Source of the DNA: JANNSW01 sp031431235 | GTDB taxonomy: Bacteria > Pseudomonadota > Alphaproteobacteria > Rhizobiales > Hyphomicrobiaceae | Length of the DNA: 5,515 nt | NCBI GenBank assembly: GCA_031431235.1 | Contig: JANPDA010000003.1 | Coordinates: 1 to 5,515 of the forward strand | Reading direction: 5' to 3' | Part shown: positions 1 to 4,595 of the stretch, in pieces | How the letters are laid out: each line of letters opens with the position of its first letter | Position numbering within the stretch: position 1 is the first letter of the stretch | Notes under the pieces: generated by a model | What the model saw: the letters and a program-made list of their open reading frames with translations, nothing else | What the model was told of the DNA's origin: nothing | Databases searched by the model: none | Translations under genes and position numbers: made by a program

Positions 1-122
1 GCTTCCAGATCAACGCCCAGAACTGCGTCCACTGCAAGACCTGCGATATCAAGGATCCCAACCAGAACATCAACTGGACAGTGCCCGAGGGCGGCGGCGG
101 ACCGGTCTATCCGGGCATGTAG
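1..122 (+). CDS. Electron transfer flavoprotein-ubiquinone oxidoreductase (ETF-QO), C-terminal fragment
   Basis: This is the 3' end of a gene that begins before the window; the reading frame starts at base 3 and ends in TAG at 120-122, giving 39 residues. ETF-QO is a monotopic membrane flavoprotein that passes electrons from reduced ETF, loaded by acyl-CoA and related dehydrogenases, to ubiquinone. The visible part is the end of its ferredoxin-like [4Fe-4S] domain. Residues 8, 11 and 14 of the fragment form the C-x2-C-x2-C motif (NCVHCKTCDIKDP), which supplies three of the four cluster ligands; the fourth cysteine lies upstream, outside the window. The downstream INWTVPEGGGGP segment and the PVYPGM end are characteristic of the family C-terminus, so the protein appears complete at this end. 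The FAD and quinone domains cannot be assessed. A terminator-like hairpin follows 53 bases after the stop. Confidence 0.93.
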   Translation, partial: FQINAQNCVHCKTCDIKDPNQNINWTVPEGGGGPVYPGM

Positions 123-175
123 GCGGGTCGACGTCCCCCCAATCGACCACCGCTCGACAACACCGATACGCGGCA

Positions 176-197
176 TCCCGGCCGAGTGCGGCCGGGG
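176..197 (+). terminator. GC-rich hairpin downstream of ETF-QO
   Basis: CCCGGCCG (177-184) and CGGCCGGG (189-196) form a perfect 8-bp stem closed by the 4-base loop AGTG; T176 and G197 add a wobble pair. It lies 53 bases after the ETF-QO stop, as expected for a 3' end structure. There is no clear T-run after it (CAATTCC follows), so it may be a processing or pausing hairpin rather than a classical intrinsic terminator. Confidence 0.5.
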
Positions 198-304
198 CAA
201 TTCCTGTCCGCACCGTGATTTCTCCGATCCGCTCGCCGGGATGAAGGATGTGAGCTTGGTTGGAAATAGTCGCGGGCGCCCCGCCCGATCGGCATCAGCA
301 GGAC

Positions 305-332
305 TTGAACCGCGCTATTTGTTCACTATATG
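305..332 (+). promoter_or_regulatory. Candidate sigma-70-type promoter
   Basis: TTGAAC (305-310), preceded by C as in the alphaproteobacterial CTTGAC-like -35 element, is separated by 16 bases from TATATG (327-332). This is the best plus-strand promoter match between ETF-QO and carD. If used, transcription would start near base 340, giving carD a leader of about 560 bases, or it could drive an unannotated small RNA. An inverted repeat, TGAAC (306-310) and GTTCA (321-325), lies within the promoter and could bind a regulator. No experimental support is available from sequence. Confidence 0.4.
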
Positions 333-335
333 TCC
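321..335. promoter_or_regulatory. LexA (SOS) box-like element, one mismatch
   Basis: GTTC (321-324), seven bases, then GTCC (332-335) matches the alphaproteobacterial LexA site GTTC-N7-GTTC at 7 of 8 fixed positions; on the other strand it reads GGAC-N7-GAAC. It overlaps the -10 element of the candidate promoter, the usual position for LexA repression. The T-to-C change hits a fixed base, so it may be a weak or decayed site, or chance. Confidence 0.25.
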
Positions 336-887
336 TCGGATAGGTGCGACATTCACGCACAGCTCTCGCGGGGCTCGGCTTGCCAGGGCGAGCGAACGAC
401 CGGCCCGAACGTGACAGTGCTGGCCTCGGTGCGACATGGACTGGTCAAGGGACGGCAGATCCGCTCAACAGTTAACGAATGATCATGATGAGCCAGGATT
501 TTTCGTCCCTCGATGCCCTTCTTAAGCCGCAAAAAATGTGTTACATTCGTGACTGGAGAGGCGTCGGCTGCAAACGAACAAAGAATGTCATGCCGCCCGG
601 AACAGGGCAGCGGATTTTTCCACGTCAGCATGAACTCGGCTGGCAGTCAGACCCGTCTGATCGCCCGCGCGGGAGTGTTTGGCGCGCTTTGCGACGAATT
701 CATTTCCCCACCGTGCGCCAACCCAGCCTTCGGGCCTCGGACCATCGCACGGCAAGGACAAGGCAGGGAGCCGCAGCGCGCGAGAGCTGGGGCGCCGACA
801 TTCCGGTTGGTGGCGCTGGCGGCGTTCGCAGCGGCAAAGGCGGGAACCGGCAATCCCAAGCCCCATATTGGCTCGAGAACGAGAACC

Positions 888-892
888 GGTGA
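888..892 (+). promoter_or_regulatory. carD ribosome binding site
   Basis: GGTGA at 888-892 is fully complementary to the 3' end of 16S rRNA and lies 9 bases before the ATG at 902. It supports that start over internal ones. Just upstream, GAGAAC is repeated in tandem (875-886). Confidence 0.55.
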
Positions 893-901
893 GATAAGAG
901 T

Positions 902-1492
902 ATGGCTGCGAAGAAGAAAGCTCAAGGCAAGCACGGCTTCAAGAAGAACGAATTCATCGTCTACCCCTCCCACGGCGTCGGCCGCATTGTCGGGATCGAG
1001 GAGCAGGTTGTCGCGGGCTACAAGCTCGAGCTGTTCGTGATCAATTTCGAGCATGAGAAGATGACCCTTCGCGTGCCGACCGGCAAGCTGGAAAGCGTCG
1101 GGATGCGCAAGCTGTCCGGCGACATCATCGTCAAGAAGGCGATGGAGACCCTGAAAGGCCGCGCCCGTGTGAAGCGCACCATGTGGAGCCGCCGCGCCCA
1201 GGAATACGAAGCCAAGATCAATTCGGGCGACCTGATCTCGATCGCCGAGGTTGTGCGCGACCTCTATCGTGCCGAGACGCAGCCTGAGCAGTCCTACTCC
1301 GAGCGTCAGTTGTTCGAGGCCGCACTCGACCGGATGTCGCGCGAGATCGCCGCGATCGAGGAGCTCGACGAGCGTGGCGCCGTCCAGAAGGTTACGGACG
1401 TGCTGTCCAAGAGCGCCAAGGGTCGCAAGGCCGCCGCCGAGCTGCTGGCCGAGGAAAGCGCTGCCCAGGAGGCGACCGAGCAGGCCGCCTGA
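902..1492 (+). CDS. carD: CarD/CdnL-family RNA polymerase-binding transcription regulator
   Basis: This 196-residue protein belongs to the CarD/CdnL family, which binds the RNA polymerase beta subunit and stabilises the open complex at many promoters, notably those of rRNA and growth genes. A Lys-rich N-terminus (residues 2-15) is followed by the Tudor-like RNAP-interacting domain at about 13-70, with the signature FIVYPSHGVGRIVGIEE and the LRVPTGKLESVGMR segment. The helical C-terminal DNA-binding domain spans about 75-170. W95, in RTMWSRRAQEYEAKI, corresponds by position in the motif to the conserved Trp that wedges into the minor groove at the upstream edge of the bubble. An Ala/Glu-rich tail (about 175-196) ends the protein. 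The length is slightly above the 160-170 residues of mycobacterial CarD but normal for alphaproteobacteria. The 779-base upstream gap suggests its own promoter; the 3' end converges on fdxA. No DNA-binding HTH is present or expected. Confidence 0.95.
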   Translation: MAAKKKAQGKHGFKKNEFIVYPSHGVGRIVGIEEQVVAGYKLELFVINFEHEKMTLRVPTGKLESVGMRKLSGDIIVKKAMETLKGRARVKRTMWSRRAQEYEAKINSGDLISIAEVVRDLYRAETQPEQSYSERQLFEAALDRMSREIAAIEELDERGAVQKVTDVLSKSAKGRKAAAELLAEESAAQEATEQAA

Positions 1493-1500
1493 GCAAGTGT

Positions 1501-1524
1501 GGGAGAGTAGGGAGTAGGGAGTAG
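1501..1524 (+). repeat. Short tandem repeat, TAGGGAG heptads
   Basis: The run consists of an imperfect GGGAGAG unit, then TAGGGAG twice, then a partial TAG. A diverged inverted copy (GCAGTAGGGAATGGG on the other strand) lies at about 1535-1549. The purine-rich composition differs from the flanking coding DNA. Confidence 0.6.
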
Positions 1525-1547
1525 CAACAAGCTTCCCATTCCCTACT
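1506..1547. terminator. Hairpin built on a tandem heptad repeat between convergent carD and fdxA
   Basis: The left arm 1506-1520 contains repeated TAGGGAG units (1508-1514, 1515-1521) and pairs with 1534-1547 with a single bulge near its middle. AGC (1523-1525) and GCT (1531-1533) extend the stem to a five-base AACAA loop. On the plus strand it is followed by a T4 run at 1556-1559. Its place between two converging genes fits a terminator, possibly acting in both directions. The repetitive make-up also resembles dispersed palindromic intergenic repeats found in some rhizobial genomes (recalled, not searched). Confidence 0.6.
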
Positions 1548-1561
1548 GCCTATCCTTTTCA

Positions 1562-1900
1562 TCAATCGCCCTCGCCTGGCTCGGGCGAGAAATATTTTTC
1601 GAACTTGCCCTTCACCGTCTCGAATTCCTTGGCATCCGCCGGCGCATCTTTCTTCGAGGTGATGTTCGGCCATTGCTCGGCGTAGACGCGGTTGACCTCG
1701 AGCCACTGCTCGAGGCCAGGCTCGGTATCCGGCTTGATCGCATCGACCGGGCACTCGGGCTCGCACACCCCGCAATCGATGCACTCGTCGGGATGGATCA
1801 CCAGCATGTTGGCGCCCTCGTAGAAGCAGTCGACCGGACAGACCTCCACACAGTCCATGAACTTGCATTTGATGCAGGCTTCGTTGACGATATAGGTCAT
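1562..1900 (-). CDS. fdxA: Seven-iron ferredoxin ([3Fe-4S][4Fe-4S]) FdxA
   Basis: This 112-residue cytoplasmic electron carrier belongs to the FdxA / Azotobacter ferredoxin I family. The cysteine pattern is complete. By alignment to Azotobacter FdI, C9, C17 and C50 should hold the [3Fe-4S] cluster, and C21, C40, C43 and C46 the [4Fe-4S] cluster. C12 and C25 match the two extra non-ligand cysteines of FdI. The two motifs read CIKCKFMDCVEVCPVDC and CIDCGVCEPECP. The C-terminal extension (about 60-112, with the EWP-like AEQWPNI segment) is typical of FdxA and distinguishes it from short 2[4Fe-4S] ferredoxins. The ATG at 1898-1900 is preceded by a weak AGAAG Shine-Dalgarno. It converges on carD and lies 229 bases downstream of the GNAT gene. 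The physiological partner is unknown from sequence. A weak minus-strand promoter, CTTGCC (1966-1971) with 16 bases to TCTAGG (1944-1949), may serve it. Confidence 0.96.
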   Translation of the reverse strand: MTYIVNEACIKCKFMDCVEVCPVDCFYEGANMLVIHPDECIDCGVCEPECPVDAIKPDTEPGLEQWLEVNRVYAEQWPNITSKKDAPADAKEFETVKGKFEKYFSPEPGEGD

Positions 1901-1971
1901 TCGGTTCTTCTCGCAGGTCCACCGGTCCGGGCTCGGAGCCTTCCCTAGACGATGCCGTGCGGCTCGGCAAG

Positions 1972-1996
1972 AGCGCCGGCGGCCCGCTGGTGCGCT
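1972..1996 (-). terminator. GC-rich hairpin in the GNAT-fdxA gap
   Basis: AGCGC (1972-1976) pairs with GCGCT (1992-1996). After a two-base bulge (1990-1991), CGGC (1977-1980) pairs with GCTG (1986-1989, one wobble), leaving a five-base loop. It lies downstream of the GNAT stop on the minus strand and just upstream of the weak fdxA promoter candidate. No T-run follows, so termination of the rpmB-GNAT transcript here is only a possibility. The rest of 1901-2129 shows no gene. Confidence 0.3.
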
Positions 1997-2129
1997 AGGC
2001 GGCTGAAGTCATTCCTCAATCTGGTGCTGATGCGCAATGGCTGTTCGCCAATGCGGCATCCATGGGTAACAAGTGCATGCTCATGGCCGATCCCACGCAA
2101 TCGACTCGCCAATCCTGGGCCCGCTCGGC

Positions 2130-2633
2130 TCAAAAATCGGTCACGTCCTCGCGCACCTGGCGCGTGATGCGAAACCCGGCTCGCTGATAGGTGGCGAGCG
2201 CCCCGGGATGATCCCACTCGTCGGTGTGCAGCTCGATCCGGCGCGGCTGATGCTGCCAGGCTGCCGCCAATCCGACTGCCAGCAGCAGCGGTCCGAGCCG
2301 GTGACCCTGGTACTCCGGCGCGATGCCAAAATGCGTGACCTCGAAATCCGGCGTTGCCCTACGGTCGATTTCGAGGAAACCCGCGAGTGCTCCGGCGACG
2401 CGCAACACATGGATATCGTTGTCAGGCCGCTCGATCAGGTGCCGCAGCGCAGGCTGATCGAGCTTCAGCCGCTGGTCCCACCGCTGGGGACCCCCGACAC
2501 TCCGATAAAGCCACAGGTAGTCCTCGACGCCGACCCGCTCGCGCGCAATGCGCACGCCTTGGATCGAAGCCAGGGGTAGCGGCTGCTCCGAAGGGACCGT
2601 CATTTCCAGATAGGTGACGAGCAGCTCGATCAT
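2130..2633 (-). CDS. GNAT-family N-acetyltransferase
   Basis: This 167-residue protein has the GNAT fold, which transfers the acetyl group of acetyl-CoA to an amine; the substrate cannot be told. The region around 39-59 (YLWLYRSVGG followed by a W and an R) matches a conserved early motif of one GNAT subgroup. Motif A spans about 98-126: the beta strand EVTHFGIAPEY, then the acetyl-CoA pyrophosphate loop QGHRLG, then a helix. The loop has R112 where the usual Q/RxxGxG/A pattern has Gly. The later segment ELHTDEWDHPGALATYQRAGF (about 134-154) is the motif B helix typical of the subgroup. The ATG at 2631-2633 is preferred because MIELLVTYLEM looks like a natural family N-terminus; an alternative ATG is at 2601-2603, and neither has a strong ribosome binding site. 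It starts 34 bases after rpmB with no terminator visible, so cotranscription is likely. Confidence 0.85.
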   Translation of the reverse strand: MIELLVTYLEMTVPSEQPLPLASIQGVRIARERVGVEDYLWLYRSVGGPQRWDQRLKLDQPALRHLIERPDNDIHVLRVAGALAGFLEIDRRATPDFEVTHFGIAPEYQGHRLGPLLLAVGLAAAWQHQPRRIELHTDEWDHPGALATYQRAGFRITRQVREDVTDF

Positions 2634-2667
2634 CGGCGCAGCTCGCAGATCGCCCTGACAAGCCGGT

Positions 2668-2973
2668 TCAGCCAGCGGCCGTGGCTGCTGCTGCCACCGC
2701 CGTCTTCTCGATCTCGCGTTTCAGCTTGAGGGCCCTCAGCGAAAGCTCGTCTGCGCTCGCCTTCCGCAGGAAGGCGTCGAGCCCGCCGCGATGCTCGACG
2801 GTCCGAAGCGCATTCGCACTCACCCGCAACTTGACCGACCGCCCCAGCGAATCGCTGATCAGCGTGACGTTGCAGAGATTGGGCTCCCAGCGCCGGCGCG
2901 TCTTGTTGTTGGCATGGCTCACCAGATTGCCATATTGCGCCGACTTCCCTGTAAGTTCACAACGCCGCGACAT
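2668..2973 (-). CDS. rpmB: 50S ribosomal protein L28
   Basis: This 101-residue protein is L28, a small basic component of the large ribosomal subunit. The N-terminus MSRRCELTGKSAQYGNLVSH, the ANNKTRRRWEPNL segment (21-33) and LRVSANALRTVEHRGGLDAFL (49-69) are family signatures. Only C5 and C34 remain of the four cysteines found in zinc-binding L28 forms, so this is the zinc-free type usual in alphaproteobacteria. The C-terminus (about 91-101) is an Ala-rich tail of low complexity that likely lies outside the core fold. The ATG at 2971-2973 is supported by a strong AGGAG (plus-strand 2982-2986) 8 bases upstream. A sigma-70-type promoter lies about 160 bases upstream, leaving a structured leader. 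It leads a probable two-gene unit with the GNAT gene. Confidence 0.97.
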   Translation of the reverse strand: MSRRCELTGKSAQYGNLVSHANNKTRRRWEPNLCNVTLISDSLGRSVKLRVSANALRTVEHRGGLDAFLRKASADELSLRALKLKREIEKTAVAAAATAAG

Positions 2974-2981
2974 GGCACGAG

Positions 2982-2986
2982 CTCCT
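2982..2986 (-). promoter_or_regulatory. rpmB ribosome binding site
   Basis: AGGAG on the minus strand, 8 bases before the rpmB ATG, is a consensus Shine-Dalgarno and fixes the start. Confidence 0.8.
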
Positions 2987-3086
2987 GCCTGCTCTGAAGG
3001 CTGTTCGAATGAGGTTCATGTCGAAACGATCGCTCCAAGCGGCAGCGTGGCCAATTGAGGTCGATCGTGTCAGGCGAATTCCCACA

Positions 3087-3116
3087 GCCCCGGTCCGCGC
3101 GTACGGCGCGAGGGGC
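3087..3116 (-). promoter_or_regulatory. Hairpin in the rpmB 5' leader
   Basis: On the minus strand GCCCC (plus 3112-3116) pairs with GGGGC (plus 3087-3091), and inside it GCGC (3106-3109) pairs with GCGC (3097-3100) around the loop CGTAC, separated by an asymmetric internal loop (2 and 5 bases). It would lie near the 5' end of the rpmB transcript. A regulatory role is an inference only. Confidence 0.35.
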
Positions 3117-3129
3117 ATCCGGTCCCCAA

Positions 3130-3159
3130 CCTATACCTATCGCGACATTCTCGCGTCAA
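3130..3159 (-). promoter_or_regulatory. rpmB promoter (sigma-70 type)
   Basis: On the minus strand TTGACG (plus 3154-3159), preceded by C to give the alphaproteobacterial CTTGAC form, is followed after 18 bases by TATAGG (plus 3130-3135); shifting the -10 by one base to GTATAG gives a 17-base spacer. It faces rpmB and predicts a leader of roughly 150 bases. It is the best promoter match in the window. Confidence 0.6.
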
Positions 3160-3174
3160 GGCGAAGTTTCGCGC

Positions 3175-3209
3175 TGGCGGCTGGAGGAAAGCTGAAAGGC
3201 TGGCCGCCA
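3175..3209. repeat. Inverted repeat upstream of the CoA-transferase gene
   Basis: TGGCGGC (3175-3181) and GCCGCCA (3203-3209) are perfect complements; two wobble pairs and a G-C pair extend the stem to 10 pairs around a 15-base loop that holds AGGAAAGCTGAAAGG. It lies 106 bases before the CoA-transferase start. It could be an operator or leader structure, or chance in GC-rich DNA. Confidence 0.3.
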
Positions 3210-3304
3210 ACCCCGATCGCCGATTGGACCCAGCCGCAAACGCCTACCCGGCCGCACCGGATTGGGTTAGCGTCATTGCGCTCGAAGCCAATGCGGATGT
3301 CGAG

Positions 3305-3310
3305 GGAGGT
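3305..3310 (+). promoter_or_regulatory. CoA-transferase ribosome binding site
   Basis: GGAGGT, a near-perfect Shine-Dalgarno, lies 5 bases before the ATG at 3316 and decides this start. Confidence 0.8.
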
Positions 3311-3315
3311 GGACG

Positions 3316-4563
3316 ATGGGTGGGCCGCTGTCAGGCTTGGTGGTTGTCGATCTGACGAGGGTGCTGGCGGGCCCATGGTGTACACAGGTGCTGGCCGACC
3401 TCGGCGCCGACGTCGTCAAGATCGAGCGGCCGGGCTCGGGCGACGACACCCGGGATTGGGGGCCGCCTTTCCTCGAGGGGCAGGATGGCGAGCGGGGTGA
3501 TGCCGCCTACTACCTCGGCTGCAACCGCAACAAGCGCTCCGCCGCGCTCGATATCACCCGACCGGTCGGTCGACGGGCCGTGCGAGAGCTGGCCCAGAAC
3601 GCCGACGTATTCGTTGAGAACTTCAAGGTCGGCGATCTCGCCAAGCACGGCCTCGATGCAGCGACGCTGCGCGGTCTCAATTCGCGATTGATCTATTGCT
3701 CGATCACGGGCTTCGGGCAGACCGGACCCTATCGCAACCGGCCCGGCTACGACTTCTTGATGCAGGGGCTCGGCGGATTGATGGCTGTGACCGGCGAGCG
3801 TGACGACCGACCGGGCGGGGGGCCCCAGAAGGTCGGTATCGCCGTTTCCGACCTGATGACCGGCATGTATGCAGCCGTCGGCATCCTGGCGGCGCTGACG
3901 CATCAGCGGGCAACCGGCGAGGGCCAGGTGATCGACCTGGCGCTGCTCGACACCCAGGTCGCGATGCTGGCCAACCTCAACATGAATTATCTGGTTTCTG
4001 GCCGGGTGCCGGGCCGCATGGGCAACGCGCACCAGAACATCGTGCCTTATCAGACGTTCCCCACCCGCGATGGTCACATCATCCTCGCCGTTGGCAACGA
4101 TACCCAGTTTGCGAGCTTCTGCGCGGCTGCCGGACGACCCGAGCTTGCTGCCGACAGCGGCTATGCGAGGAACAGCGGGCGCGTCGCCAATCGCTCGGAG
4201 CTGGTGCCCATTCTCGAAGCGATGATCGCGGCGCGGCCGACGCAGTGGTGGCTCGAAGCGCTCGAGCGAGCCAACGTGCCCTGCGGGCCGATCAACGATC
4301 TGGCGCAGGTGTGGGAGGATCCCCAGGTCGTGCATCGCCAGATGCGGGTCGAGCTCGATCACCCCCTCAGCGGCAAAGTCCCCTCTGTCGCCAGTCCGCT
4401 GCGCCTGTCGGGAACGCCCGTTGCCTATCGGTCGGCACCCCCTGTGCTCGGCGCCGACACGAATTCGGTATTGCGCGAGCGCCTGGGCTGGAGCGATGAC
4501 CTGATCGCCGAGCTGGAGCACGAGATTGCCGAGGCGGAACCGAAGGGCAAGCCCGCGGTTTAG
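3316..4563 (+). CDS. Class III (CaiB/BaiF family) acyl-CoA:carboxylate CoA-transferase
   Basis: This 415-residue protein is a family III CoA-transferase, which moves CoA between an acyl-CoA and a free carboxylic acid through an aspartyl-CoA thioester; the fold is an interlocked dimer. The N-terminal CoA-binding segment (about 8-48) has LTRVLAGPWCTQVLADLGADVVKIERPG, very close to formyl-CoA transferase. NKRSAALDI (72-80) and VFVENFKVGDLAKHG (98-112) are further family blocks. D179 in AVSDLMTGMYAAVGILAAL aligns with catalytic Asp169 of formyl-CoA transferase. VPCGPIND (321-328) is the conserved late motif. Length is typical. The NAHQNIVPYQTF and AVGNDTQF segments resemble the SUGCT/GcdG-type dicarboxylate (succinyl/glutaryl) branch more than the oxalate branch, but the substrate is an inference. 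It has its own ribosome binding site and stands alone on its strand, converging with the decarboxylase gene 32 bases away. Confidence 0.93.
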   Translation: MGGPLSGLVVVDLTRVLAGPWCTQVLADLGADVVKIERPGSGDDTRDWGPPFLEGQDGERGDAAYYLGCNRNKRSAALDITRPVGRRAVRELAQNADVFVENFKVGDLAKHGLDAATLRGLNSRLIYCSITGFGQTGPYRNRPGYDFLMQGLGGLMAVTGERDDRPGGGPQKVGIAVSDLMTGMYAAVGILAALTHQRATGEGQVIDLALLDTQVAMLANLNMNYLVSGRVPGRMGNAHQNIVPYQTFPTRDGHIILAVGNDTQFASFCAAAGRPELAADSGYARNSGRVANRSELVPILEAMIAARPTQWWLEALERANVPCGPINDLAQVWEDPQVVHRQMRVELDHPLSGKVPSVASPLRLSGTPVAYRSAPPVLGADTNSVLRERLGWSDDLIAELEHEIAEAEPKGKPAV

Positions 4564-4595
4564 ACCGGATTGATCACCGCCCCCCGCATCCCGGA

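Larger units (their letters stand above)
123..901. other. Long intergenic region between ETF-QO and carD, no convincing gene
   Basis: These 779 bases contain open frames on both strands (for example 513-1040 + and 647-1054 -), but none has a recognisable domain, a good ribosome binding site or the strong third-position GC bias of the neighbouring genes, and several run into carD in the wrong frame. What can be seen is the ETF-QO terminator-like hairpin (176-197), a candidate promoter (305-332), an SOS-box-like site (321-335), a broken direct repeat (334-352 and 424-437), and an AT-rich patch at about 497-550 containing an A6 tract. A small RNA, or a long 5' leader of carD, is possible but not demonstrated. 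Confidence 0.6.
2974..3315. other. Divergent intergenic region between rpmB and the CoA-transferase gene
   Basis: These 342 bases hold no convincing gene. The minus side has the rpmB ribosome binding site, a leader of about 150 bases with a hairpin (3087-3116) and the rpmB promoter (3130-3159). The plus side has a second hairpin (3175-3209) and the CoA-transferase ribosome binding site (3305-3310). I found no clear plus-strand promoter, so where CoA-transferase transcription begins is unresolved. Confidence 0.7.

Noticed and set aside
297..320. On the minus strand GGTTCAAGTCC resembles a tRNA T-arm
   Set aside because: The flanking bases do not form a T-stem, and no anticodon arm, D-arm or acceptor stem can be built around it.
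471..526. GTTAAC and CTTAAG elements considered as a CtrA-type TTAA-N7-TTAA site
   Set aside because: The two TTAA cores are about 50 bases apart rather than seven, so the CtrA spacing is not met.
513..1040. Plus-strand open frame of 175 codons before and into carD (and the overlapping 479-892 frame)
   Set aside because: No ribosome binding site, weak third-position GC bias compared with neighbouring genes, no recognisable domain, and it overlaps the start of carD in another frame.
1392..1970. Minus-strand open frame of 192 codons covering fdxA and the end of carD
   Set aside because: It is a shifted frame over fdxA, which carries the full ferredoxin cysteine pattern, and it crosses the repeat hairpin at 1506-1547.
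1945..2217. Minus-strand frame in the GNAT-fdxA gap, considered as a remnant of an S4-domain protein
   Set aside because: The translation shows no S4-like motif, and its first part is simply the GNAT gene in another frame.
3009..3500. Plus-strand open frame of 163 codons across the rpmB/CoA-transferase intergenic region
   Set aside because: It runs through the rpmB promoter region and into the CoA-transferase gene out of frame, with no ribosome binding site or domain.
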